From assembly GCF_017571525.1 (NCBI RefSeq), contig NZ_JAGETY010000004.1:186001-250000 (forward strand): a DNA stretch of 64,000 nucleotides, read 5' to 3'. The position numbers were made by a program, and so were the translations under genes. The first letter of the stretch is position 1; each line of letters begins with the position of its first letter. The notes under the pieces were generated by a model. That model saw only the letters and a program-made list of their open reading frames with translations, was not told where the DNA came from and made no database searches. Shown here piece after piece: positions 40,784 through 48,621 of the stretch. The DNA comes from Hymenobacter sp. BT559 (GTDB lineage Bacteria > Bacteroidota > Bacteroidia > Cytophagales > Hymenobacteraceae).

Positions 40784-41795
40784 AAATTCGCTCAATTATC
40801 TCCACCACTTTAAGTCCTTCCAGGGCGGTGGCGGTGGCCGTGCCGCGCTGCTGCACCGTGGCTACCACGTTGTCAAGCAGCTGGGCATGGTTGGCGGCCG
40901 AGCCCTGGTAGGGCCCGTAGCTGTTGGCGGGGCTAGTGGGTGGCAGGTTGGGCATTTCGTAGTCCTGCAGGTGGCAGTATTCAACCTTATCGAGATACTG
41001 GCCACCGATACGCAAAGAGCCGCGCGCGGCCACCACGGTCAGCGAACTTTCGAGGTTGCAGTCCCACACGGCGGTGCTGTAGCTGAGCGTGCCGCTGCCG
41101 CCGCGCACCAGGTCGAAGGCAACGAGGCCACTATCCTCAAACTCGGTGAGGCCCGCGTGATTGAAATCACGAAACCGGGCCGCGATATTCGTAATGTCGC
41201 CAAAGACCCAGTACAACAAATCGACGAAGTGGCTGAACTGCGTGAAGAGCGGGCCGCCATCGAGGGCCCGTGTGCCGCGCCAGCCGTCGGGCTGGTAGTA
41301 GCGCGCATCGCGGTTCCAGAAGCAAGTGAGCTGTACCAGAAACACCTCCCCTAGCCGGCCTTCGTCGTAAAGCTGCTTGAGCCAGGCGGCCGGCGGCGAG
41401 TAGCGGTTTTGCATCACGCCAAAGGCTAGCCGGCCGGTTTGGCGGGCCATCTGCACGATGCGCACAGCATCGGCCGTATGCAGGGCAACGGGCTTTTCAA
41501 CAACCACGTGCAAGCCCGCGCGCAAGCCCGCCACGGCCTGCGGGGCGTGCAGGCCGTTGGGGGTGGCCACCGTGAGCACGTCGGCAGCAGGGCCACTTTG
41601 CAGGTATTCTTCCAAGGAAAGGAAAAACGGCACGCCTGGAAACTCGGCCGCCAGGCCGGCCCGCAATTCTTCGCGCACGTCGACAAGCGCTACCAGGCTA
41701 GCCCCGGCGTGGCGCGCCACTAGCGCCGCGTGCCGCCGGCCAATGTGGCCTACGCCACAAATGGCAAAGCGGATAAGCTCAGGTTGAGTAGACAA
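40770..41795 (-). CDS. Gfo/Idh/MocA-family oxidoreductase
   Basis: 341 residues. The N-terminal NAD(P) fold (FAICGVGHIGRRHAALV, 10-26) and VVEKPVALHTADA, the lysine-proline motif after the Rossmann fold, define the family; the C-terminal substrate domain has LDGGPLFTQFSHFVDLLYW with the catalytic D-x3-H type residues. With the DegT aminotransferase ten bases upstream it resembles the WbpB/WbpE (WlbA/WlbC) pair that makes 3-amino uronic sugars from UDP-GlcNAcA, an inference from pairing. Confidence 0.85.
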   Translation of the reverse strand: MSTQPELIRFAICGVGHIGRRHAALVARHAGASLVALVDVREELRAGLAAEFPGVPFFLSLEEYLQSGPAADVLTVATPNGLHAPQAVAGLRAGLHVVVEKPVALHTADAVRIVQMARQTGRLAFGVMQNRYSPPAAWLKQLYDEGRLGEVFLVQLTCFWNRDARYYQPDGWRGTRALDGGPLFTQFSHFVDLLYWVFGDITNIAARFRDFNHAGLTEFEDSGLVAFDLVRGGSGTLSYSTAVWDCNLESSLTVVAARGSLRIGGQYLDKVEYCHLQDYEMPNLPPTSPANSYGPYQGSAANHAQLLDNVVATVQQRGTATATALEGLKVVEIIERIYALR

Positions 41796-41804
41796 AGGCC
41801 GTAA

Positions 41805-42947
41805 TTAAACCGCGAAGAAAGCGCATATGTGAGCAATAATGAACTCCTGTTGCCCTCCCGTCAGCCCTGGGTGCACCGGCAGCGACAGCACCTGCCCGCA
41901 CAGCCGCTCGGCCACCGGAAACTGCCCTAGCGGGTATCCCAAATATGCATACGCCGGCTGCTGGTGCACCGGCAACGGATAGTAAATAGCACTCGGAATA
42001 CCGTGCGCTTTGAGGTGCTGCTGCAATGCATCGCGCCGGCCCTCGCCCTCAACCTTAATAGTGTACTGATGAAACACGTGGCTGCTGCGCGCATCGCGGG
42101 CCGGCAGGTGCAGGCCAGGCACGCTAGCCAGCGCGGCGTCGTAGCGGGCGGCTAGGGCCTGGCGAGCGGATTGGGCGGCCGGCAGGTGGCGCAGCTTCAC
42201 GCGTAGCAGGGCGGCTTGCAGGGTATCGAGGCGTGAGTTGAGGCCGATGCGCTGGTGCAGGTATTTCTGGCGCTGGCCGTGGTTGGCGAGCTGACGCAGC
42301 AAGTCGGCGCGGGCTGCGGTGCGAGTGAAGAGCGCGCCGCCATCGCCAAGGCAGCCCAGGTTTTTGCTGGGGAAAAACGAGGTGGTGCCCACCTCTCCTA
42401 CCGTGCCGGCAAAGGCCGTTTCGCCGCTGGCGAAGGCAAAAGTGGCCCCTAGCGCCTGGGCATTGTCTTCAATAAGCGCTACCCCAGCCAGCTGGCAAAT
42501 CTTTGTCAACTCCTCCATATCAGCACATTGCCCAAATAAGTGGACCGCCACCACGGCCCCGGTACGGGGCGTGAGCGCCGCCCGCACGGCCGCCGGGTCG
42601 ACGTTGAAGGTATCTGGTAACACCTCAACGAGTACGGGCCGTAAACCCAACAGCGCAGCAGCCTCCAGGGTGGCCACGTAGGTGAAGGCTGGCACAATAA
42701 CCTCGGTGCCGCGCGGCAGCCCCAGACTCAGCAAGGCTAGCGTGAGGGCGTCGGTACCATTGGCACAGGGCACCACGTTCGCGCCGCCCAGGTGCGCGCC
42801 CAGCTCGGCGGCAAACTCGTCCACATCCGGCCCCTGGATGAACGCCGCCTCCTGCACGGTGGCGCGCCAGGCGGCATCCAGCTCGGCTTGGTAGGGCGCG
42901 TGCTCAGCAGCGAGGTCGAGCAGCTGAATGGGAGGCAATGCAGGCAA
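41805..42947 (-). CDS. DegT/DnrJ/EryC1/StrS-family sugar aminotransferase
   Basis: About 380 residues. No ATG is in place: three TTG codons (42953, 42947, 42938) follow the predicted promoter and one of them should start translation before IQLLDLAAEHAPYQ. The PLP lysine is in FFPSKNLGCLGDGG and the cofactor site in LIEDNAQALGA. It transfers an amino group to a nucleotide-linked keto sugar. The gene order (aminotransferase, then Gfo/Idh/MocA dehydrogenase) suggests amino-sugar synthesis for the nearby glycosyltransferase. Confidence 0.85.
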   Translation of the reverse strand: MPALPPIQLLDLAAEHAPYQAELDAAWRATVQEAAFIQGPDVDEFAAELGAHLGGANVVPCANGTDALTLALLSLGLPRGTEVIVPAFTYVATLEAAALLGLRPVLVEVLPDTFNVDPAAVRAALTPRTGAVVAVHLFGQCADMEELTKICQLAGVALIEDNAQALGATFAFASGETAFAGTVGEVGTTSFFPSKNLGCLGDGGALFTRTAARADLLRQLANHGQRQKYLHQRIGLNSRLDTLQAALLRVKLRHLPAAQSARQALAARYDAALASVPGLHLPARDARSSHVFHQYTIKVEGEGRRDALQQHLKAHGIPSAIYYPLPVHQQPAYAYLGYPLGQFPVAERLCGQVLSLPVHPGLTGGQQEFIIAHICAFFAV

Positions 42948-42973
42948 GGGCAACGGGCAAAAACAGCGAGCGC

Positions 42974-42981
42974 CAAAGATA
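42974..42981 (-). promoter_or_regulatory. Promoter -7 element before the aminotransferase gene
   Basis: Minus-strand TATCTTTG matches TAnnTTTG in the 52-base gap after the GT2 gene. It argues that codons upstream of about 42967 are not translated and that a TTG is the start. Confidence 0.5.
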
Positions 42982-42999
42982 CTGGCTGCCAAGCCACGC

Positions 43000-43902
43000 C
43001 TATGGCTCCTCTTGCAACAGCCACAGCAGCTTCAAGGCATCGAGGGCCCACAGGCTGGGGCGGGCCGAGAGCAGGTTTTGACGCAGCGTGGGGGCTAGCG
43101 CGGCCAGGGCTACGCGCGTGGCCCCGGCCAACCCCAGCAGGCGCAAGCGCCGCGCCGCACGGGCCAGCCGGCTATCGGCCCCTAGCCCATCGGCCCGCAG
43201 CACCCGGGCCAGGTTGCGCACCGCTTGCTGGCTCTTTTCGAGGAAGATAGCGGCTGGCTCCAGCCCATCGTGCAGCACTGGGTTATCGAGATGCCGCACC
43301 TCGACACCCGCCCGCGCCAGCTCCAGCCCGAAGCGGGTATCTTCGTGTCCGTAGCCGCTAAGATGCTCATCCAAGGGAAAATAGCGCAACAACCCTTCCC
43401 ACAGCAGCGCATTGTTGATGCTAAGCTGGCCGCCGGGGTCGTGCTGCCGCACGGTGGCGGGGCGCATTTCGCGGGCGCGGCCGTAGTGCCAGCGCAGGCG
43501 CAGGGCCGGGTCGGTGGGCGGCGTGGCCTCGTAAGTGGTGCCGCCGATAAAGAGACTTGCCGGGGGCTTCGCGGCCACGGCCTGGGCGTAGCGGGCCAGA
43601 AACTGCTCGTCGGGCAGCCGGCTATCATTATCCAGCAAGAGCAGCCACGCATAGCTAGCCCGGGCCGCCAGCTGGTTGCGAATGGCTGCCCGGCCCACGT
43701 TGGCCGGTAGTTCCTCGTAGCGCACGCCCGGCAGGCTGGCCAGTGCCCGGTTTTTCAGCCGATATGCTGCTGCGGACCCATCATCGAGCAGGATGATTTC
43801 GGCCGGTCCCGGCCAGTCGGCGGCCTGCGCGCGTAGCGAATGCACCAGCACCGCTACGTCGCGGTTGAAAACCGGAATCAGAATCGACAGGCCCGCGTGC
43901 AT
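43000..43902 (-). CDS. Glycosyltransferase family 2
   Basis: 300 residues. The GT-A fold begins LSILIPVFNRDVAVLV, with LLDDGSAAAY for the nucleotide sugar and LLLLDNDSRLPDE for the metal ion; GYGHEDTRFGLEL is the acceptor-side motif of inverting GT2 enzymes. It adds a sugar to a surface glycan. It is 17 bases from the ftsE gene and precedes the amino-sugar pair, so it may use that product. Confidence 0.85.
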   Translation of the reverse strand: MHAGLSILIPVFNRDVAVLVHSLRAQAADWPGPAEIILLDDGSAAAYRLKNRALASLPGVRYEELPANVGRAAIRNQLAARASYAWLLLLDNDSRLPDEQFLARYAQAVAAKPPASLFIGGTTYEATPPTDPALRLRWHYGRAREMRPATVRQHDPGGQLSINNALLWEGLLRYFPLDEHLSGYGHEDTRFGLELARAGVEVRHLDNPVLHDGLEPAAIFLEKSQQAVRNLARVLRADGLGADSRLARAARRLRLLGLAGATRVALAALAPTLRQNLLSARPSLWALDALKLLWLLQEEP

Positions 43903-43919
43903 ATACCTAGCCCGGCGCG

Positions 43920-44597
43920 CTAGGCCCGGGCCGAGTCCAACAGCTGCCCCTCTTTGCAGGTGAGCACGCGGTGCGGGTACTTTTCGAGCAGCTGAAAATT
44001 GTGCGTGGCCATGAGAATGGCTGTGCCCGCGTGGTTGATTTCGCGAAACAGCTCCATGATGCCGTCGGCCACTTCGGGGTCGAGGTTGCCGGTGGGCTCG
44101 TCGGCGAGCAACAGCACGGGCTCATTGAGCAACGCCCGGGCTATCACCACGCGCTGCTGCTCGCCGCCCGAGAGGCGGTGCGGCATGCGGCCTGCCACGC
44201 CGCTCAGGCCTACTTGCGTCAGTACCTCCTGCACGCGCTGCTGCTTGCGGGCCTTGCCGCGCCAGCCGGTGGCATTGAGCACAAACAGCAGGTTTTCGCC
44301 CACCGAGCGGTCGCTCAGAAGCTGAAAGTCCTGAAACACAATGCCTAGCCGGCGCCGCAGGTAGGGCACCTTGCTGGCCGGCAGGCTAACCAAGTCGAAG
44401 CCCGCCACGGTGCCCGAGCCCACCAGCAGCGGCAGGTCGGCATACAGGGTTTTGAGCAACGACGACTTGCCCGCGCCGGTGCGCCCTACCAGGTAGGAGA
44501 ACTCACTCTTTTCCAGCGCGAAAGACACGTTTTCGAGTACTGCCCGGCCTTCCTGGGTGATGGTGGCGCCGCGCAGCTCAGCAATTGGCTCGGACAT
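43920..44597 (-). CDS. ftsE: ABC transporter ATPase, FtsE-like
   Basis: 225 residues from ATG 44597; the frame is open 186 bases upstream but that part is a shifted copy of the next small gene. Walker A is GRTGAGKSS, the signature is LSGGEQQR, Walker B is LLLADEPTGNLD and the switch histidine is in ATHNFQLL. Length and motifs match FtsE, which with FtsX controls peptidoglycan hydrolases at division. No ftsX lies in this window; the neighbours are a 67-residue protein and a glycosyltransferase. Confidence 0.85.
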   Translation of the reverse strand: MSEPIAELRGATITQEGRAVLENVSFALEKSEFSYLVGRTGAGKSSLLKTLYADLPLLVGSGTVAGFDLVSLPASKVPYLRRRLGIVFQDFQLLSDRSVGENLLFVLNATGWRGKARKQQRVQEVLTQVGLSGVAGRMPHRLSGGEQQRVVIARALLNEPVLLLADEPTGNLDPEVADGIMELFREINHAGTAILMATHNFQLLEKYPHRVLTCKEGQLLDSARA

Positions 44598-44655
44598 AGT
44601 TAATGACGAATGACTAATTGCTAATGACCAATAATTAACGACCAGTAAGCAGTCA

Positions 44656-44859
44656 TTACAACTCCAGCTTGCGCAGCTTGCCAAATTCCAGCTCCGCAAT
44701 GACGGCGGCCAGCGGTATTTCCTGGCCTTCCAGCCCGTAGCGGTGCAGGTCTTTAAGCGGACGGTCGGCCCGGAAATAGGCAATCAGCACGAAATTCTCG
44801 TCGCGCAGCTGGATGTAATCCGGAATCTTGGCCTTGCCTTTTACTTTGATGATGTACAC
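44656..44859 (-). CDS. Small conserved protein, 67 residues
   Basis: ATG 44859 to stop 44656. The chain MYIIKVKGKAKIPDYIQLRDE and RADRPLKDLHRYG is compact, with alternating strands, and has no signal or membrane part. I do not know a function. It lies 58 bases upstream of ftsE and, in its position and sequence, looks like a retained Bacteroidota protein rather than a chance frame. A 108-base spacer with a strong AT-rich inverted repeat separates it from the aldolase. Confidence 0.65.
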   Translation of the reverse strand: MYIIKVKGKAKIPDYIQLRDENFVLIAYFRADRPLKDLHRYGLEGQEIPLAAVIAELEFGKLRKLEL

Positions 44860-44870
44860 TTGGAGAGCGT

Positions 44871-44960
44871 TAGAAGTTAAAAGTTATGAGTTATGAGTTG
44901 GCAGTTACGAGCAGTGATGCAGTGGTGCATCAACTCATAACTCATAACTTTTAACTCCTA
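44871..44960. repeat. AT-rich inverted repeat, 30-bp arms
   Basis: Arms 44871-44900 and 44931-44960 (AGTTATGAGTTATGAGTTG type) are complementary at 29 of 30 positions around a 30-base loop. It lies between the aldolase and the 67-residue protein gene and could act as a terminator. Confidence 0.85.
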
Positions 44961-44966
44961 ACTAAA

Positions 44967-45623
44967 TCAAGCATTTACCTTCTTGTGGTCGGCCAGAAAC
45001 GTGGCTAGGCCCTTGTCGGTGAGCGGGTGGTTGAGCAGGCCGGTGATGACGTTGAGCGGGCAGGTAACGACGTCGGCGCCCAGCTCGGCGCACTGAATGA
45101 GGTGCGGCACGTGGCGCACGCTGGCGGCCAGCACTTCGGTGGCGTAGCCGTAGTTGGCAAAAATTTCGATAATCTGGGCAATCAGCCCCAGACCGTCGGC
45201 GCCGATGTCGTCGAGGCGACCCACAAAGGGCGATACGTAGGTGGCGCCCGCCTTAGCGGCCAGCAGCGCCTGCCCTGCCGAGAAGATGAGCGTGCAGTTG
45301 GTGCGGATACCCTTGTCGCTGAAATACTTGATGGCTTTCACGCCCTCCTTAATCATGGGCACTTTCACCACGATATTGGGGTGCAGGTCGGCTAGGGCCT
45401 CGCCCTCGCGGATGATGCCGTCGAAGTCGGTGGCAATTACCTCGGCCGATACGTCGCCGTCCACGATGTCGCAGATAGCGCGGTAGTGAGCCATTACGGC
45501 ATCGGTGCCCCGGATGCCTTCTTTGGCCATCAGTGAGGGGTTGGTAGTTACGCCATCGAGCACGCCGAGGTCTACGGCTTCCTGAATTTCGGCCAGGTTG
45601 GCCGTATCAATGAAAAACTTCAT
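44967..45623 (-). CDS. fsa: Fructose-6-phosphate aldolase (transaldolase-like)
   Basis: 218 residues, the size of the short transaldolase/FSA subfamily. The Schiff-base lysine is K87 in NIVVKVPM, with [14 protein letters not shown] at the start and [13 protein letters not shown] following. FSA splits fructose 6-phosphate to dihydroxyacetone and glyceraldehyde 3-phosphate; short transaldolases can use sedoheptulose 7-phosphate instead and the sequence does not decide between them. It has its own promoter and a repeat-bearing leader. Confidence 0.9.
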   Translation of the reverse strand: MKFFIDTANLAEIQEAVDLGVLDGVTTNPSLMAKEGIRGTDAVMAHYRAICDIVDGDVSAEVIATDFDGIIREGEALADLHPNIVVKVPMIKEGVKAIKYFSDKGIRTNCTLIFSAGQALLAAKAGATYVSPFVGRLDDIGADGLGLIAQIIEIFANYGYATEVLAASVRHVPHLIQCAELGADVVTCPLNVITGLLNHPLTDKGLATFLADHKKVNA

Positions 45624-45713
45624 GTAGTTAGCTGTTAGCTAACAGCTGCTAGCCGTTAGCTATTAATTTTTATTCTCTGCTTTGAAAGCTAGCAGCTATT
45701 AGCTGACGGCTAC
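45624..45713. repeat. AGCTGTTAGCT-type inverted repeat in the aldolase leader
   Basis: GTTAGCTGTTAGCTAACAGC and GCTAGCCGTTAGCT at the left face GCTAGCAGCTATTAGCTGACGG at the right, an imperfect inverted repeat over about 90 bases. On the minus strand it is inside the leader between the promoter at 45728-45735 and the ATG at 45623. Confidence 0.65.
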
Positions 45714-45718
45714 TAAAA

Positions 45719-45783
45719 AAGCCGGCCCAAAGCTACGCGCTACCTGCCTAAAGTCGGCAGACGAACGCGGCTCGGGGCCGGCT
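45719..45783 (-). terminator. Possible second terminator after the SRP RNA gene
   Basis: AGCCGGCC-type arms at about 45719-45727 and 45774-45783 can pair on the minus strand with a run of six T after them. The long loop (about 45 bases) holds the aldolase -7 element, so both cannot be used on one molecule. Confidence 0.4.
45728..45735 (-). promoter_or_regulatory. Aldolase promoter -7 element
   Basis: Minus-strand TAGCTTTG matches TAnnTTTG, about 105 bases before the ATG at 45623. Confidence 0.5.
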
Positions 45784-45792
45784 GAAAAAGAC

Positions 45793-45889
45793 AAAAAAAA
45801 GCGAGCCAAAATCGCACCGCTCAACCACCTACCCTTGCTGCCTTCCGGCCCTGGGGGAGTTCAGTAGGAGCTGGTCGTTCTGACTCGCC
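45793..45889 (-). ncRNA. ffs: Signal recognition particle RNA, small bacterial type
   Basis: On the minus strand the RNA begins GGCGAGTCAG (45889) and ends GGCTCGC (45801) plus a run of eight T. The ends pair (GCGAGUC with GGCUCGC, seven pairs). The middle has the universal Ffh-binding apical part CAGGGCCGGAAGGCAGCA. Length is about 90 to 97 bases, as for 4.5S RNA. The T run after the closing helix gives the terminator. It is the RNA scaffold of the particle with Ffh (19-20 kb). Confidence 0.93.
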
Positions 45890-45893
45890 GGTG

Positions 45894-45901
45894 CAAAGGT
45901 A
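45894..45901 (-). promoter_or_regulatory. ffs promoter -7 element
   Basis: Minus-strand TACCTTTG, the commonest form of the -7 box here, ends five bases before the predicted RNA 5' end. Confidence 0.7.
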
Positions 45902-46063
45902 CGCAGGCAGCGCACAGATTAAAGCATTACGTTAAAATTTCCGGCTTTTTGCGCCGCAGCGGATGCTAACGTGCAGACTATCCGAGGCAATAAAGTATAA
46001 ATACCAGGTGGGCTTCTGCAGCCTATTGGCCAGGATAATACTGCGGGGCTTCGGGCTAGCCCT

Positions 46064-46071
46064 TAACTTTG
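46064..46071 (+). promoter_or_regulatory. guaA promoter -7 element
   Basis: TAACTTTG lies six bases before the guaA ATG at 46078, so the start site would fall on or next to the A of the start codon. Confidence 0.6.
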
Positions 46072-46077
46072 TGCCCC

Positions 46078-47625
46078 ATGCAGCAAATCCTGATTCTAGA
46101 TTTCGGTTCGCAGTACACGCAGCTCATTGCCCGGCGCATTCGTGAGTTGCACGTTTTTTGCGAAATTCACCCCTACACCCACGCCCCCCAGCTGGCCGAG
46201 CGCATTAGTGCCGGCGACCTGCGGGGCGTCATTCTTTCGGGCTCGCCCTGCTCGGTGCGCGATGCCGACTCGCCCAACCCCGACCTGAGCGGGATTTTGG
46301 GCAAGGTACCAGTGCTGGGCATTTGCTACGGCGCGCAGTTGCTGGCCCAGCAGGGCGGCGGCGAAGTGCTGCCGGCCACCATCCGCGAATACGGCCGGGC
46401 GCGGCTGAGCAAGCTCGACGAGACGTCGCCCCTGCTTACCGGCCTGCACCTCGATACGCAGGTGTGGATGTCGCACGGCGATACCATTAAGACGCTGCCG
46501 GCTGAGTACAACATCATCGCCAGCACGCCCGAGGTGGCGGTGGCGGCCTATAAGTTGCCCAGCCAGGATACCTACGGCATCCAGTTTCACCCCGAGGTGA
46601 CGCACTCGACGGAGGGCAAACAACTGCTCGAAAACTTCGTGGTCAACATCTGCGGCTGCGACCAGAGCTGGACGCCCGAGCACTTCGTCGACTCGATGGT
46701 GGCGGCGCTGCAAAACACCGTTGGCCCCGACGACCAGGTAATTCTGGGCCTCTCGGGCGGCGTGGATAGCTCGGTGGCGGCGCTGCTGCTGCACCGCGCC
46801 ATCGGCCCGCGCCTACACGGCATTTTCGTCGACAATGGCCTGTTGCGGCAGGATGAGTTTGCCTCGGTGCTGAAGGCCTACGAGGGCCTGGGCCTGAACG
46901 TGACCGGCGTGCGCGCCGCGCCCGAGTTCTACAGTGCCCTAGCGGGCCTCTCCGACCCCGAGCAGAAGCGTAAGGCCATTGGCCGCACGTTTATTGAAGT
47001 ATTCGACCGCGAGGCGCAGAAGGTGGAAGGCGCCCGCTGGCTAGCCCAGGGCACCATTTACCCCGACGTGATTGAGTCGGTATCGGTGCACGGCGGGCCG
47101 GCCGTGACTATCAAGAGCCACCACAACGTGGGCGGCCTACCCGAGAAGATGAACCTCAAAATCGTGGAGCCGCTACGCATGCTCTTCAAAGATGAGGTGC
47201 GCGAAGTAGGCGCCACACTAGGCCTGCCCGGCGAGATTCTCAACCGCCACCCCTTCCCTGGCCCCGGCCTGGGCATCCGCATCCTGGGCGACATCACGCC
47301 CGAGAAAGTGGACCTGCTGCAGCGCGCCGACGGCGTATTCATCAATCTTCTGAAAGAGCGCGGCCTCTACGAACAAGTATGGCAGGCCGGCGCCATGCTG
47401 CTGCCCGTGCAGAGCGTGGGCGTGATGGGCGACGAGCGTACCTACGAGCGCGTAGTGGCCCTGCGCGCCGTAACCAGCGTGGATGGCATGACCGCCGACT
47501 GGGCTCACCTGCCCTACGATTTTCTGGCCGACGTGAGCAACCGCATCATCAACCAGGTGCGCGGCATCAACCGGGTGGTGTACGATATTTCGAGCAAGCC
47601 GCCGGCTACGATTGAGTGGGAGTAA
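46078..47625 (+). CDS. guaA: GMP synthase (glutamine-hydrolysing)
   Basis: 515 residues from ATG 46078 ([16 protein letters not shown]). The class I glutamine amidotransferase domain has C83 in GICYGAQL and the H/E pair in QFHPEVTHS. The ATP-pyrophosphatase domain opens [14 protein letters not shown], and the C-terminal dimerisation domain ends [10 protein letters not shown]. It makes GMP from XMP, ATP and glutamine. Full length, all motifs intact. The transcript may lack a leader. Confidence 0.97.
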   Translation: MQQILILDFGSQYTQLIARRIRELHVFCEIHPYTHAPQLAERISAGDLRGVILSGSPCSVRDADSPNPDLSGILGKVPVLGICYGAQLLAQQGGGEVLPATIREYGRARLSKLDETSPLLTGLHLDTQVWMSHGDTIKTLPAEYNIIASTPEVAVAAYKLPSQDTYGIQFHPEVTHSTEGKQLLENFVVNICGCDQSWTPEHFVDSMVAALQNTVGPDDQVILGLSGGVDSSVAALLLHRAIGPRLHGIFVDNGLLRQDEFASVLKAYEGLGLNVTGVRAAPEFYSALAGLSDPEQKRKAIGRTFIEVFDREAQKVEGARWLAQGTIYPDVIESVSVHGGPAVTIKSHHNVGGLPEKMNLKIVEPLRMLFKDEVREVGATLGLPGEILNRHPFPGPGLGIRILGDITPEKVDLLQRADGVFINLLKERGLYEQVWQAGAMLLPVQSVGVMGDERTYERVVALRAVTSVDGMTADWAHLPYDFLADVSNRIINQVRGINRVVYDISSKPPATIEWE

Positions 47626-47697
47626 TCTGAACCACGGATTCGAGCGGATTTTTCGGATTAGTCGGATTTTGTGAACGCCATTCAATATGGCTTCAAT

Positions 47698-47790
47698 CGT
47701 CTGTCATGTTGAGTCTGCGAAGCATCTTATCACGCTGGGACAAGTCGTTCGGCGGTAATAGGATGCTTCGCAGGCTCAGCATGACAGACG
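47698..47790. repeat. Inverted repeat after guaA, 32-bp arms
   Basis: Arms 47698-47729 and 47759-47790 (GTCATGTTGAGTCTGCGAAGC type) are complementary except for three positions that would form G-U pairs on one strand. It belongs to the same broad group as the repeat between accB and accC (CATxxTGAG and TGCGAAG words). Confidence 0.85.
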
Positions 47791-47812
47791 TTTTTTATAT
47801 TTTTTACTTTTT

Positions 47813-48538
47813 ATGCGCTGGCACTGCCTCCAACACCTACCCGATGAAGGCCCCGGCCACGCCGGCGGCTGGCTAGCCGCGCACGGCCATACGCTCACTT
47901 TTACGCGGCTTTTTGAGCCTAATCCGGTTTTTCCGGCCCTAGCCGAATTTGACGGGCTGCTGATTTTGGGCGGCGCGATGAGCGTGTATGATGAGGCTGT
48001 ATTTCCCTGGCTAGCCCCGGAAAAAGCCTTTTTACGGGAGGTACTGCGGGCCGGTAAAATTACCCTGGCCATTTGCCTGGGCGCGCAATTGGTAGCGCAG
48101 GCGTTGGGCGGCGAGGTGCGGCCAAATCCGGAACCGGAAATCGGCTTCTGGACGGTGCGCTTTTCGGCCAAAGCCCTGACGCACCCGCTCTTGCGCGGCT
48201 GGCCCGATAAAGCGACGGTGCTGCACTGGCACGTCGATACGTTTACGGTGCCGCCGGGTGCTATGCGGGTGGGCATGTCGGCGGGCTGCGCGGCACAGGG
48301 CTTTGTGTGGGGCGAGGGGATTATTTGCCTCCAATTTCACCCCGAAATGACGGAGGAAATGGTGGAGAAATTAATGGCTTTTGAAAACCACGAAACAGCT
48401 GAGGAAGCCGAATTTATTCAAACTGCCGCGCAAATTCGCAGCAAATTAAAATCGGTGTGGAAAGGTCGAAAATTAATTGAGCAGTTGTTGGAAAATATGG
48501 TGGCGCTGCACGAGCAGGAGACAACTATACTCAATTAA
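47813..48538 (+). CDS. Class I glutamine amidotransferase
   Basis: 241 residues. The nucleophile is C88 in AICLGAQLVA and the catalytic histidine lies in LQFHPEMTEE; LILGGAMSVYD is the typical preceding loop. Stand-alone proteins of this kind supply ammonia from glutamine or act on gamma-glutamyl compounds. The last 45 residues form an extra helical tail. It is next to guaA but 188 bases away behind an inverted repeat, so a partnership with guaA is only a possibility. Confidence 0.82.
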   Translation: MRWHCLQHLPDEGPGHAGGWLAAHGHTLTFTRLFEPNPVFPALAEFDGLLILGGAMSVYDEAVFPWLAPEKAFLREVLRAGKITLAICLGAQLVAQALGGEVRPNPEPEIGFWTVRFSAKALTHPLLRGWPDKATVLHWHVDTFTVPPGAMRVGMSAGCAAQGFVWGEGIICLQFHPEMTEEMVEKLMAFENHETAEEAEFIQTAAQIRSKLKSVWKGRKLIEQLLENMVALHEQETTILN

Positions 48539-48540
48539 AT

Positions 48541-48577
48541 CGCCTGTCATTGCTTCGCAGGCTCGCAATGACAGGCG
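48541..48577. repeat. Short inverted repeat (reduced copy)
   Basis: CGCCTGTCATTG (48541-48552) pairs with CAATGACAGGCG (48566-48577) around CTTCGCAGGCTCG. It looks like an internally deleted copy of the GTCATTGCGAGC family at 50, 54 and 62 kb, directly after the amidotransferase stop. Confidence 0.75.
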
Positions 48578-48621
48578 ATTTTCAGCTTATCCTTAACGTG
48601 TATTTATTGGTCAACACCTAA

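Noticed and set aside
45719..45783. Long hairpin as the main terminator of the SRP RNA
   Set aside because: The SRP RNA is already followed by eight T residues after its closing helix; the long-loop pairing would bury the aldolase promoter, so it is only listed as possible.
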